Shown here piece by piece: positions 26,540 through 35,602 of a stretch of DNA of 64,000 nt. Every line of letters starts with the position of its first letter. The stretch's first letter is position 1. The notes under the pieces are model-generated. The model was not told the DNA's origin, made no database searches, and saw only the letters and a program-made list of their open reading frames with translations. The stretch is from Qipengyuania soli. GTDB lineage: Bacteria; Pseudomonadota; Alphaproteobacteria; Sphingomonadales; Sphingomonadaceae. The DNA is taken from assembly GCF_015529805.1 (NCBI RefSeq), contig NZ_CP064654.1, positions 1,860,001-1,924,000 on the forward strand, read 5' to 3'. A program made the position numbers and the translations under genes.

Positions 26540-28108
26540 GTGACCAATCTTCATCGTTCGCTCGTTCTAGGCTGCAGCGCACTGGCCCTTGCCAGCTGTG
26601 GCGCCGACGAAATCGTTTCGCCGGGTACCGGCGGCAACATCACCATCAACAACCCGCCGGCCACGCCAACCCCCACGCCGACCCCGACGCCGACTTCGGC
26701 CCTGGTGACCCCGGCAGCCGGTTGCCCGACCATCTCGGACCCGCAGGGCCTGACCGATGGTGGCACCATTTCCGGTCCGACCGGCGAATACCGCATCTGC
26801 ACCATGCCCGCGCGCTTCAACGCCAGCTCGACCCTGCCCTACATCAAGGGCGTACTCTATCGCATGAACGGCCGCGTCGACGTGGGCACCGATGGTGGCC
26901 CTACCGCCACTGCGGCCGACACCAAGGTCAAGCTGACGATCGAGCCGGGCGCAATCATCTACGCCTCGGGTTCGAGCTTCCTCAACGTCAACCGCGGCAA
27001 CACGATCGCGGCCAATGGCACTGCCAGCCGTCCGATCATCTTCACCAGCCGCGACAACGTGCAGGGTCTCAACACCAGCAACTCGTCGGGCCAGTGGGGC
27101 GGCGTCGTCCTCTCGGGCCGCGCTCCGGTCACCGATTGTATCGCCCCGGGCGCGACGCCGGGCACCACGGCCTGCGAACGCCAGGTCGAAGGCGCGGCGC
27201 AGCCGGCCCTGTTCGGCGGCGCGACGGCGAACGACAACTCGGGCAGCATGTCCTATGTCCAGATCCGCTACTCGGGCTTCGTCCTTTCGGGCGACAGCGA
27301 GCTCCAGTCGCTGACCACCGGCGGCGTCGGATCGGGCACCACCCTGCACCACATCATGAGCTACAACAGCTCGGATGACGGCGTCGAATTCTTCGGCGGC
27401 CAGTTCAACGTTGCCAACCTCATCGTGGTCGGCGCGGAAGACGACGGTCTCGACACCGACACCGGCGTGAAGACCAACATGCAGTTCGTCCTCGTGGTCC
27501 AGCGTCCGAACACCGGCGACACGATGATCGAGGCAGACTCGACCAACGCCCTCGAAGAAAACACGCCGCGCCAGAACACGCGCATCTCGAACGCGACCTT
27601 CATCGCCAACAGCGGCGTGAAGGACCAGGCGATCCGCCTGCGCGGTTCGACCGACTATCGCATCATGAACTCGATCATTGTCGACAAGTCGGGTTCGACC
27701 CCGTGCCTGCGCGTCGATGGCACCAACACGCTGAGCCGTGCGGCCGATGCCGGCCTCGACGAGGCTGGACCGGTCCAGTTCGACAGCTTCGTGATGGATT
27801 GCGCGACCGACTTCCGCGACAGCTCGGGCGGCGTCACCGCCGCGGCGATCCAGACCCGCTATGAAGCCGGCACCAACAACAATGCCAACTTCACCAACAC
27901 GCTGACCATGACCTACCTCAACGGCGCCAACGAAACCGCCGTTCCGGTGTTCGATCCCACCTCGCTCTCCAGCTTCTTCGTGCTCCCGACCTCGATCGGT
28001 GCCGTCTACGCCGGCAACGCGACCTGGGTCGAAGGTTGGACCTGCAACTCGCCCACCGCCGGCTTCGGCTCGGTGACCGAGTGCACCACCCTGCCGGTCT
28101 ACTCCTGA
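26540..28108 (+). CDS. Outer-membrane-type lipoprotein with beta-helix-like repeats
   Basis: GTG 26540, with GAGGGGA (26524-26530) upstream, gives 522 residues. The lipobox LASC places the lipidated Cys at residue 20. A short (PT)n linker at about 37-51 follows, then a long Gly/Asn/Ser-rich domain with beta-helix-like segments (LTIEPGAIIYAS, RPIIFTSRD, GQWGGVVLSGRAP, NSSDDGVEFFGG, AEDDGLDTDTG). It has no obvious catalytic set. Proteins of this shape occur beside TonB receptors in Caulobacter/Sphingomonas relatives; a surface ligand-binding partner of the next gene is inferred. A strong hairpin separates the two genes. Confidence 0.75.
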   Translation: MTNLHRSLVLGCSALALASCGADEIVSPGTGGNITINNPPATPTPTPTPTPTSALVTPAAGCPTISDPQGLTDGGTISGPTGEYRICTMPARFNASSTLPYIKGVLYRMNGRVDVGTDGGPTATAADTKVKLTIEPGAIIYASGSSFLNVNRGNTIAANGTASRPIIFTSRDNVQGLNTSNSSGQWGGVVLSGRAPVTDCIAPGATPGTTACERQVEGAAQPALFGGATANDNSGSMSYVQIRYSGFVLSGDSELQSLTTGGVGSGTTLHHIMSYNSSDDGVEFFGGQFNVANLIVVGAEDDGLDTDTGVKTNMQFVLVVQRPNTGDTMIEADSTNALEENTPRQNTRISNATFIANSGVKDQAIRLRGSTDYRIMNSIIVDKSGSTPCLRVDGTNTLSRAADAGLDEAGPVQFDSFVMDCATDFRDSSGGVTAAAIQTRYEAGTNNNANFTNTLTMTYLNGANETAVPVFDPTSLSSFFVLPTSIGAVYAGNATWVEGWTCNSPTAGFGSVTECTTLPVYS

Positions 28109-28118
28109 CCTGCGTGAA

Positions 28119-28155
28119 GGCTGCGGGGCGCGCTCCACGGACGCGTCCCGCAGCC
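28119..28155 (+). terminator. Strong intercistronic hairpin (weak terminator or attenuator)
   Basis: A 14-bp stem, GGCTGCGGGGCGCG (28119-28132) with CGCGTCCCGCAGCC (28142-28155) and a 9-nt loop. It is followed only by TCATTCCATTTT, not a clean T tract. It may reduce read-through from the lipoprotein gene into the receptor gene or protect the upstream mRNA. Confidence 0.55.
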
Positions 28156-28226
28156 TCATTCCATTTTAAGCGGGCCTAGCGCCCGACCCGAGTTTCACAG
28201 ACCTGATCATGAGGGGGTCTTTCGAC

Positions 28227-30977
28227 ATGTCGACCGGCAAGCGGCTCTCCGCGCTGCTCCTGTTCACCACCGCGCTTTGCGCTCCCGGCATCGCCTTTGC
28301 ACAGGACGCCGCACCCGACACCGGCGCCGAGGGCGTTCCGCCCGAGGAAGACGCCGCGACCGACGCCGCGCTTGCGGACCAGGCCGAAGGTGTCGAGGAC
28401 ACCGCGCAGGACGAGGAAGCCTACGAGCAGCCTGAAGTCTCGGTCCCGGGCGGCGCCATCGTCGTCACCGGCCGCCGCCGGCAGGACATCACCCGCGCCT
28501 CGACGCAGGTCGTCTCGGTACTCGACACCGCCGCCATCGCGCGGACCGGTGAAGGCGACATCGCCGGCGCGCTGACCCGCGTCACCGGCCTGTCCACCGT
28601 CGGCAACGGCCTCGTCTACGTCCGCGGTCTCGGCGATCGCTACTCGCTGGCGCTGCTCAACGGCCTGCCGCTACCCTCGCCCGAGCCGCTCAGCCGCGTG
28701 GTCCCGCTCGACATCTTCCCGACCAGCATCGTGGCCTCGAGCCTCGTGCAGAAGACCTATTCGGCGAACTTCCCGGGCGAGTTCGGCGGCGGCGTGATCA
28801 ACCTCACGACCCGCGCGGTGCCCGACGAAGCCTTCGTCAAGATCAGCGCCGGCATCAGCGGCGACGGCGAGACGACCTTCGGCCCCGGCTACACCTATTT
28901 CGGTTCGGACTACGACTGGTTCGGTTTCGACGACGGCAGCCGTGACGTGCGCCCTGCCCTCCAGAGCTTCCTCGACAGCGGCCTCAACATCGAGGACCCC
29001 GATGTCGACAAGCAGGCGATCCTCAAGGAACTGGGCGATCCCAACCTCGTCCTGTTGCAGAAGATCAGCGACCTGCCGGTCAACATCTCCGGCGGCATTA
29101 CCGCCGGCACCGCGTTCGACGTGTTCGGCGACGGCCGCCTTGGGGTCATCGCCACCGCCTCGATCAGCAACAAGTGGCGCAACCGCTACATCACGCAGCA
29201 GACCGCCGCGAGCACCGACCTGTCGCTCGACACCGATGCGCGCGATTTCGTCACCGACAACCGCGTGCTGGTCAACGCCATGCTCGGCTTCGGTCTCGAG
29301 GTCGGCGAGCACCGCTTCCGCCTGACCAACCTCTACATCCGCGACTCGCTCAAGCAGGCCTCGCTCGAACAGAGCGAGGACTTCCAGAACGGCGATACCG
29401 ACCTGACGCAGAACACCGCATGGTACGAGCGCCAGCTGATCGACACGCAGTTCACCGGCGAAATGAAGTTCGGAGACATCTCGGTCGACCTGCGCGGCGG
29501 CTATGCCCAGACGCAGCGCGAGGCGCCTTACGAGTGGACCTTCCGCTACTCGCGCTCGAACAATGCCGCCGATCCCTATGGCGACCTGTTCCTCAATACG
29601 CTCGATCCGCAGCGCGGCGGCGCGATCGTCGCCTTCTCGGACCTGACCGAAGACCTCTATTACGGCGGTCTTGACCTCAGCTACCAGGCGACCGACTGGC
29701 TCGGCGTCACGGTCGGCGGTGCCTATACCGACACCAGCCGCCTTTCCGAACGTCGCGAGTTCGATATTCGCGCAACCGGTGCATATCCCGACGTCTTCGG
29801 TGCTTTCCGTCCCGATGCACTCCTCGGCGGTGCACTGATCGACCTTGGCTTCGATCCTTCAGCACAGCAGGCCGCCGGCCTCGGACCGTTCAGCTACACG
29901 ATCTTCGACACCACGGGTTCCGACCCCGCGTTCGAGGCGGGGCTGGAGATCAAGGCCGGTTACGTGAAGGCGCAGGTCGCGCCGATCGAAGGGCTCTCGC
30001 TCGACGTCGGTGTGCGTTACGAGGACGCGACGCAGGAAGTCGTCCCGCTCGGCCTCGACGGCAACCCCAGCGGTTCGTCGAACAACACGCTGCTGGCCAA
30101 CGACTACTGGCTGCCCGCGGCGACCCTCACCTGGGAAATCGCCGACAGCCTGCAGGCGCGTTTCAACGCATCGAAGACCATCGCCCGTCCGCAGTTCCGC
30201 GAGCTGATCTTCCAGACCTACTACGATCCGGAAACCAACCGCCGCTTCAACGGCAACCCGCTGCTGGTAGACAGCCGCCTGACCAACTACGAGGCACGCC
30301 TCGAATACTACTGGGGTTCGGGCAGCCGCGTCAGCCTTGCCGGGTTCTACAAGGACATCAGCAAGCCGATCGAGGTCTTCTCGAGCTTCTCGGACAACGA
30401 GCAGGTCTCGGGCTTTGCCAACGCCCCTGCTGCACAGCTCTACGGCACCGAGTTCGAGATGCAGTGGAACAAGGACCTGTTCGACCTTGGCGACTGGTGG
30501 GAGAGCAAGCGCTTCGTTGCCGTGCTCAACTACACCTACACCCAGTCGAAGCTGAAGGTGACGGCGAACGACACTGCTTTCGTCTTCCCCTCGGCCCCGC
30601 AGCCGGCGACGAACTACTTCCGCGACGGCGTGCCGCTCACGGGACAGTCGGACCACCTGGTCAACGTCCAGCTGGGCATCGAGGATCTCGACAAGGTCAG
30701 CCAGGCAACCTTCCTCGTCAGCTATGCGAGCAAGCGCGTGACCAGTCGCGGCACCTCGGGCCTGCCCGACATCCTCGAGGATCCGGGCCTGCGCCTCGAC
30801 TTCGTCTACCGCCAGGGCGTCGAACTTTTCGGGACCGATGTGGAACTGAAGTTCGAAGCCCGCAACCTCACCGGTCGCGACCACTTCGAATACCAGGACA
30901 ACGGCGACAACCGGATCGAGATCAACAGCTACGACGTCGGCCGTAGCGTCAGCGCATCGGTTTCGATCGAGTTCTGA
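28227..30977 (+). CDS. TonB-dependent receptor paired with the beta-helix lipoprotein
   Basis: A 916-residue receptor. ATG 28227 is favoured over ATG 28209 because GAGGGGG (28211-28217) sits at the right distance. It has a signal peptide (CAPGIAFAQ|D), an acidic Glu/Asp/Ala-rich linker (about 26-70), the TonB-box-like AIVVTGRRRQD, a plug with VRGLGDRYSLALLNGLPLPS and YSANFPGEFGGGVINLTTR, and a barrel ending VSASVSIEF. The plug style matches receptors of the Caulobacter/Xanthomonas oligomer-uptake type. Ligand unknown. Confidence 0.92.
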   Translation: MSTGKRLSALLLFTTALCAPGIAFAQDAAPDTGAEGVPPEEDAATDAALADQAEGVEDTAQDEEAYEQPEVSVPGGAIVVTGRRRQDITRASTQVVSVLDTAAIARTGEGDIAGALTRVTGLSTVGNGLVYVRGLGDRYSLALLNGLPLPSPEPLSRVVPLDIFPTSIVASSLVQKTYSANFPGEFGGGVINLTTRAVPDEAFVKISAGISGDGETTFGPGYTYFGSDYDWFGFDDGSRDVRPALQSFLDSGLNIEDPDVDKQAILKELGDPNLVLLQKISDLPVNISGGITAGTAFDVFGDGRLGVIATASISNKWRNRYITQQTAASTDLSLDTDARDFVTDNRVLVNAMLGFGLEVGEHRFRLTNLYIRDSLKQASLEQSEDFQNGDTDLTQNTAWYERQLIDTQFTGEMKFGDISVDLRGGYAQTQREAPYEWTFRYSRSNNAADPYGDLFLNTLDPQRGGAIVAFSDLTEDLYYGGLDLSYQATDWLGVTVGGAYTDTSRLSERREFDIRATGAYPDVFGAFRPDALLGGALIDLGFDPSAQQAAGLGPFSYTIFDTTGSDPAFEAGLEIKAGYVKAQVAPIEGLSLDVGVRYEDATQEVVPLGLDGNPSGSSNNTLLANDYWLPAATLTWEIADSLQARFNASKTIARPQFRELIFQTYYDPETNRRFNGNPLLVDSRLTNYEARLEYYWGSGSRVSLAGFYKDISKPIEVFSSFSDNEQVSGFANAPAAQLYGTEFEMQWNKDLFDLGDWWESKRFVAVLNYTYTQSKLKVTANDTAFVFPSAPQPATNYFRDGVPLTGQSDHLVNVQLGIEDLDKVSQATFLVSYASKRVTSRGTSGLPDILEDPGLRLDFVYRQGVELFGTDVELKFEARNLTGRDHFEYQDNGDNRIEINSYDVGRSVSASVSIEF

Positions 30978-30997
30978 TCCCGTCAGGCTTCATGAGA

Positions 30998-31025
30998 GAA
31001 GGGCCGTCCGCAAGGGCGGCCCTTC
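30998..31025 (+). terminator. Hairpin terminator after the TonB receptor
   Basis: Near-perfect stem GAAGGGCCGTCC (30998-31009) with GGGCGGCCCTTC (31014-31025) and a GCAA tetraloop. The T tract is weak, but the position right after the stop codon supports a terminator. Confidence 0.7.
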
Positions 31026-31159
31026 GTTGTTACGCTTTTCCTAGCACGTAATCCTGCTGTTTGATTCGCCCCAAACCAGCTGCGGAAGAATCTGGATTCG
31101 AACGCCACCGCATGGTAGGATTTCGGTCTGGTCGCCTCCTGCGTTGAGGGAGACTCGCG

Positions 31160-32941
31160 ATGCCGCACACCTCCAGACTTTTCGCCGTCTTGCTTGCCAC
31201 TCTTGCCTCTGGCGGAGCGTCGGCGACAATTGCGGAGACCGCACTATCACGGGAGGCTTTCGCCGCCCTCGATCCCACCGCGCCCGGCAGGAACGCCTGC
31301 AGGGCTGGAAACGGATCCAGTGAGGTTCTCGATGCGCGGCTTCGCCTGGCCCAATCGCTGGCCGAAGAGCGTGGTTTTGGCACCGCATCGATAGGATTGT
31401 ATTCGGGGATCGGCCGCTCGGATTTTCCCGCATCGAAGATGGACCCACAGGCTCGGCGCTATTTCGATCAGGGTCTCGCCTTTGCTTACGGCTTCAATCA
31501 CGAAGCCGCCATCCGTTCGTTCAAACGTGCCCAGGAACTGGATCCGGATTGCGCGGAATGCTGGTGGGGCGAAGCCATGGCAAACGGTCCCAATATCAAT
31601 GCCGCTATGAGCGACGCGCAAAACTCCTCCGCCCTCGCCGCACTCGCCAGGGCTCAGCAACTGTCTGCCGCCTCCAACGACTTCACGAAGGCTCTGATTG
31701 AGGCGCAGGCGGTGCGATATTCGGCGGCCCCCGATGCCGATCGCGGCGCACTCGACCGGGGGTATGCGCAAGCCATGCTGCGGATTGCTGCAAATTACCC
31801 CGAAAGCGACGACCTCGCCGTACTTGCTGCGGAAGCGGCGATGAATACCAGCCCTTGGAACTACTGGAGCGACGAAGGCCAGCCCGTCCAGTTCATCGCC
31901 GAAGCGGTCGGACTGATCGAAAAGGTCATGGCACGCAATCCGAAGCATCCCCAGGCATCGCATCTGTACATCCACCTGCTTGAACTGCCACAGCCGGCCA
32001 AGGCGGAGGCAGCTGCAGATAGATTGCGGGCGAACAGTCCGACAGCACTCGGTCACCTGGTGCACATGCCGGCCCACATCTATTACCGCCTCGGCCGATA
32101 CCAGGATTCAATAGAGGCCAACATCAAGGCAGCCGCAGCGGACGAAGCTTACCTTCGCGAAGTCGGCGACGATGGCCTCGTGCGCTTCGGATACTATCCA
32201 CACAACGTGCACTTCTTGCTGACCTCGGCCCAGGCCATGGGTGACGTTCCGACGGTCGTGAACCAGACCGCAAAGCTTCAAAGCATTCTCGACGTCGAGA
32301 CAGGGCGAGAGCTCTATTGGGTCCAGGCGATCTACGCCGCCCCATATTTCGCCTTTGCGCAATATTCCTCGCCGGAAGCGGTGATCGCTCTCACGCGCAA
32401 GCCGCATCCACTCGAATACGTCGAGGCCATGCGCCATTATGCTCGTGCAATTGCTATCGCGCTCAAGCCCGGGCTCGGCGATTTCACTGCAGAGCTCGAT
32501 GCCATGCAGCAACTGGCGCGATCAGACAGCGCGAAGACGATGGAAGCAAACGGCTTTCCCGCTCCCCTGATCATCGACCTCGCGATGGAAGTGGCGAAAG
32601 GGCGAAAGGCACTCGCACAATCGCAATTCGAACAAGCGATCGCGCATTTCTCCAAGGCTCGAGAAATGCAGAAGCAAATCCCCTATAATGAGCCTCCGTT
32701 CTGGTATTATCCGGTCGATCAGTCGCTCGGCGCAGCATTCTACAAGGCGGGCCGCTTTGCCGAAGCGAAGAGCGCCTTCCGTGCTGCGCTCTTCGACGCC
32801 CCCAACAGCGCCCTGGCTCTCTATGGCCTTGCCCAGACCGAAGGAAAACTTCGAAACCGTCTGGAACAGATGGCGGCAGAACGGGCCTTCAGATCAGTGT
32901 GGCGAGGCGATACCGACTGGCCGGATCTAGGTCGGATTTGA
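31160..32941 (+). CDS. Secreted TPR-repeat protein of unknown function
   Basis: A 593-residue protein with a signal peptide (LASGGASA). TPR-like units are visible around ARRYFDQGLAFAYGFNHEAA, LGRYQDSIEANIKAAAAD, ALAQSQFEQAIAHFSKAREM and YKAGRFAEAKSAFRAALFD. A conserved-looking centre (HLVHMPAHIYYRLGRY) contains several His. Its base composition is a little less GC-biased than its neighbours. It is likely a periplasmic scaffold or binding protein; a specific role cannot be assigned. It has no operon partners. Confidence 0.7.
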   Translation: MPHTSRLFAVLLATLASGGASATIAETALSREAFAALDPTAPGRNACRAGNGSSEVLDARLRLAQSLAEERGFGTASIGLYSGIGRSDFPASKMDPQARRYFDQGLAFAYGFNHEAAIRSFKRAQELDPDCAECWWGEAMANGPNINAAMSDAQNSSALAALARAQQLSAASNDFTKALIEAQAVRYSAAPDADRGALDRGYAQAMLRIAANYPESDDLAVLAAEAAMNTSPWNYWSDEGQPVQFIAEAVGLIEKVMARNPKHPQASHLYIHLLELPQPAKAEAAADRLRANSPTALGHLVHMPAHIYYRLGRYQDSIEANIKAAAADEAYLREVGDDGLVRFGYYPHNVHFLLTSAQAMGDVPTVVNQTAKLQSILDVETGRELYWVQAIYAAPYFAFAQYSSPEAVIALTRKPHPLEYVEAMRHYARAIAIALKPGLGDFTAELDAMQQLARSDSAKTMEANGFPAPLIIDLAMEVAKGRKALAQSQFEQAIAHFSKAREMQKQIPYNEPPFWYYPVDQSLGAAFYKAGRFAEAKSAFRAALFDAPNSALALYGLAQTEGKLRNRLEQMAAERAFRSVWRGDTDWPDLGRI

Positions 32942-33026
32942 CCAATCGAGGCGGGTCCCTTCCCCCCTCTGACGCCGGGCCTCAATGGCAGGGGCCACCA
33001 GGTTCTGACGAATCAACTCGCGCTCC

Positions 33027-33701
33027 TCAATGCGAGTCGTAGACGTATCCCAGCGACCGCACCGTGCGCACGCGGTCGCCCGCGCCCATCGCCCTTAGCG
33101 CCCTGCGCAGGCGGCCGATCCACACGTCGACCGTGCGCTCGTCGATCGGCGGTTCCTGCTTGCCGAGGGCGGCGATGAGGTCGGCGCGGGTCAGGACGCG
33201 GTCGGGGTTCTGGGCAAAGAAGCGCAGCAGGCGGAATTCGTTGGGCCTCAAATCAAGCGCCCGCCCCGCCCAGCGCGCCTGGAGCGCGGCGGCGTCGATG
33301 GTGAGTTCGCCCAGTTCGAGGATTTCCGAAACGCTTGTCTGCGCCCCGCCCCATTGCAGCGCCATCACGCGGTCGAGCACGGCGGTGCGGTCGATGGGGC
33401 CGAGGATGTAGTCGTCCGCCCCGGCCTTCAATGCCCGCCGCTTGTCCTCGGCATCGTCCTCGTCGAGCACGATGGTGATATGCGCCTCGGCAGTGCGCTT
33501 GTCGGCACGCAGGCGGCGACACATCTCGAGGCCGGAGAGGTCCTCCATCACCCAGTCGACGAAGGCGCAGACGGGCCCTTCGACCAGCCGGTGCGGGCCG
33601 TCGGGGTAGAGCCGCGCAAAGGCATAGCGCGTCTCGCCATGCATGAAGTCGGTGATTTCTTCACCGAGGCGGTCAGTCAGGAAAATGTTTATGGCTTGCA
33701 C
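33027..33701 (-). CDS. OmpR/PhoB-family DNA-binding regulator with a degenerate receiver
   Basis: GTG 33701 gives 224 residues: a receiver domain (1-115) and an OmpR-type winged helix (about 132-222; LRPNEFRLLRFFAQNPDRVL and RTVRSLGYVYD). The phosphate-accepting Asp is kept (D49 in AFVDWVMEDLSG), but the switch Thr is replaced (VLDEDD), the invariant Lys is Gly (YILGPID, G101) and the N-terminal acidic pair is incomplete (LTDR). It may work without classical phosphorylation. No histidine kinase gene is adjacent. An 11-bp tandem repeat lies just upstream. Confidence 0.82.
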   Translation of the reverse strand: MQAINIFLTDRLGEEITDFMHGETRYAFARLYPDGPHRLVEGPVCAFVDWVMEDLSGLEMCRRLRADKRTAEAHITIVLDEDDAEDKRRALKAGADDYILGPIDRTAVLDRVMALQWGGAQTSVSEILELGELTIDAAALQARWAGRALDLRPNEFRLLRFFAQNPDRVLTRADLIAALGKQEPPIDERTVDVWIGRLRRALRAMGAGDRVRTVRSLGYVYDSH

Positions 33702-33745
33702 GCGGTTCGTATCCCACCCTGTCGGGTGAGCGATGGCGCAGTCAT

Positions 33746-33767
33746 GTGACTCGTTTGTGACCCGTTT
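33746..33767. promoter_or_regulatory. Tandem 11-bp direct repeat upstream of the OmpR-family gene
   Basis: GTGACTCGTTT (33746-33756) and GTGACCCGTTT (33757-33767) are head-to-tail with one mismatch. An 11-bp period is typical for binding of OmpR/PhoB-type winged-helix dimers. It is 45 nt upstream of GTG 33701, so autoregulation is plausible (inference). Confidence 0.5.
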
Positions 33768-33805
33768 GCCCGGATTGTAACACTCGGGCCGAATTGGGCG
33801 ATTTT

Positions 33806-34828
33806 CTATTCGTGGACGCGGCTGAGCGTCCAGTTGCGCGGGGCTGTCGAGGCGATGCCTACCGGGTTCTTCGGCACGTAGGGCGCCTCGAGCCTCGCGA
33901 CTTCCTCGTCCGTCAGGCCGAGGTCCATGGCAGCGACGGCGGCAGCGATGTGCCCTTCCTTGGTCGCGCCGATGATCGGGGCGGTGATGCCCTTGGCGAA
34001 ATGCCACGCCAGCCCCACCGTCGCGCGCGATACCCCGCGTTCCGCAGCGATCGCACCGACCGCATCGATGATGGCGCGATCGGCATCTTCCTGCTGGCGG
34101 TAGAGCAGCTTGCCGAAGCCGTCGGTCTCACTGCGCACCGTCGTCTCATCCCAGGCGCGGGCGAGCTTGCCGCGGGCGAGCGGGCTCCACGGGATGAGGC
34201 CCACGCCCTGGTCATGGCAGAGCGGGATCATCTCGCGCTCTTCCTCGCGATAGAGCAGGTTGACGTGGTTCTGCATCGAAATGAAGCGGGTCCAGCCGTT
34301 GGCGCGCGCGACCTCCTGTGCCTTCGCGAACTGCCAGGCGGCCATCGACGAAGCGCCGATGTATCGCGCCTTGCCCGCCTTCACGATGTCGTGCAGCGCC
34401 TCCATCGTTTCCTCGATCGGCGTCGCATCGTCCCAGCGGTGGATCTGGAACAGGTCGACGTAGTCCATCTCCAGCCGAGCAAGGCTGTCGTCGATCGCCT
34501 GGAACAGGCTCTTGCGCGAATTGCCGCCGGTGTTCGGCGCCTGCCGCCAGGGGAGGAAGGCCTTGGTCGCGAGCACGATCTCGTCGCGCCTGGCGAACTC
34601 GGGAAGGAGCTTGCCCATGACCTCTTCGGACGCGCCCATCGAATACATATTGGCGGTGTCGAAGAAGTTGATCCCGGCCTCGACCGCCTCGCGGATGAAG
34701 GGACGCGACTGTGATTCGTCGAGCACCCAGTCGCCGTGCCAGCCGCGGGTGGTGTCGCCATAGCTCATGCAGCCGAGGCACAGGCGCGAGACCTTGAGGC
34801 CGCTGGGGCCGAGATTGACGTATTCCAT
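33806..34828 (-). CDS. Aldo/keto reductase
   Basis: A 340-residue AKR with the catalytic pattern FFDTANMYSMGASEEVMG (Asp and Tyr), the Lys in LATKAF and the His in LFQIHRWDDATP, plus the C-terminal NADPH-binding PIIGATKEGHI. It reduces aldehydes or ketones; the substrate is unknown. It is last in a four-gene minus-strand operon after the SDR gene. Confidence 0.88.
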   Translation of the reverse strand: MEYVNLGPSGLKVSRLCLGCMSYGDTTRGWHGDWVLDESQSRPFIREAVEAGINFFDTANMYSMGASEEVMGKLLPEFARRDEIVLATKAFLPWRQAPNTGGNSRKSLFQAIDDSLARLEMDYVDLFQIHRWDDATPIEETMEALHDIVKAGKARYIGASSMAAWQFAKAQEVARANGWTRFISMQNHVNLLYREEEREMIPLCHDQGVGLIPWSPLARGKLARAWDETTVRSETDGFGKLLYRQQEDADRAIIDAVGAIAAERGVSRATVGLAWHFAKGITAPIIGATKEGHIAAAVAAMDLGLTDEEVARLEAPYVPKNPVGIASTAPRNWTLSRVHE

Positions 34829-34853
34829 ATCGTTTCTCCTCAGGCCGGAGCGC

Positions 34854-35591
34854 TCAAGACAACGTCATGCCGCCATCGACGCGGATGGTCTGGCCGACGA
34901 CGTAATCCGCCAGCGGCGAAGCGAGGAACAGCGCCGCGCCCGCCATGTCCGCCGGCGTGCCCATGCGCCCCGCCGGGATGCGCGCCACGGCACCGGCGGC
35001 ACGCTGCTCGTTCTCGGTCGTGACTTTGGTGAGCTTGGTCGGGACGAGGCCCGGGGCGATCCCGTTGACGCGGATGCCCTCGCCCGCCCACGCCTGCGCA
35101 AGGCTGCCCACCAGACTGACTGCCCCCGCCTTGCTCGCGGCATAGGCGGGGTTGCCGATCATCGCATGATAGGCCCCGACCGAACTCACGATGATCAGCG
35201 AACCGCCATTCTCGGCCAGCTTGGGGCGCACGGCACGCGAACAATCCATCAGCGAGTTGAGGTTGACCTCCATCACCGCGTCCCAACCGGCCCGTTCGAA
35301 TTCCTCGCGGCGGTAGCGGACGGTGCCCTGGCACAGCACGACCACATCCAGGGTTTCGGGCAGGGCGAGCTTTTCGAATGCGCCAGGCTGCGAAACGTCC
35401 ACACTATGGAAGACAAGGTCTACAAGATCGCTACCTTCATCTACACTGTAGTCGTTCGCTGAAGCGCGCGTTCCGGTGACGTGAACCTTGGCGCCGTGTT
35501 GGCGAAAGCCGTGGGCAATCCCATTGCCGATGCCGCTCGTGCCCCCGACAACGAGGACGGTCTTGCCGGAATAGTCGAGCGGATCGGACAA
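34854..35591 (-). CDS. Short-chain dehydrogenase/reductase (TTG start)
   Basis: A 245-residue SDR. The start is TTG 35591, fixed by GAGGAG eight bases upstream and by the family N-terminus (LDYSGKTVLVVGGTSGIGNG). Motifs are GGTSGIG for cofactor binding, the catalytic Ser in VSSVGAY and YAASK (Tyr-Lys). The long frame upstream overlaps the acyl-CoA dehydrogenase gene and is not SDR sequence. It ends 11 nt from that gene, in one operon with it. Confidence 0.88.
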   Translation of the reverse strand: MSDPLDYSGKTVLVVGGTSGIGNGIAHGFRQHGAKVHVTGTRASANDYSVDEGSDLVDLVFHSVDVSQPGAFEKLALPETLDVVVLCQGTVRYRREEFERAGWDAVMEVNLNSLMDCSRAVRPKLAENGGSLIIVSSVGAYHAMIGNPAYAASKAGAVSLVGSLAQAWAGEGIRVNGIAPGLVPTKLTKVTTENEQRAAGAVARIPAGRMGTPADMAGAALFLASPLADYVVGQTIRVDGGMTLS

Positions 35592-35602
35592 TCGGTTTCT
35601 CC

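Noticed and set aside
26641-26700. Simple repeat (ccgac-type) as a genomic microsatellite or CRISPR-like element
   Set aside because: It lies in frame in the lipoprotein gene and encodes a short Pro-Thr stalk; there are no spacers.
33027-33701. The OmpR-family gene as the true phoB
   Set aside because: No phoR, phoU or pst genes are adjacent, and the receiver lacks the conserved Lys and Thr, unlike PhoB.
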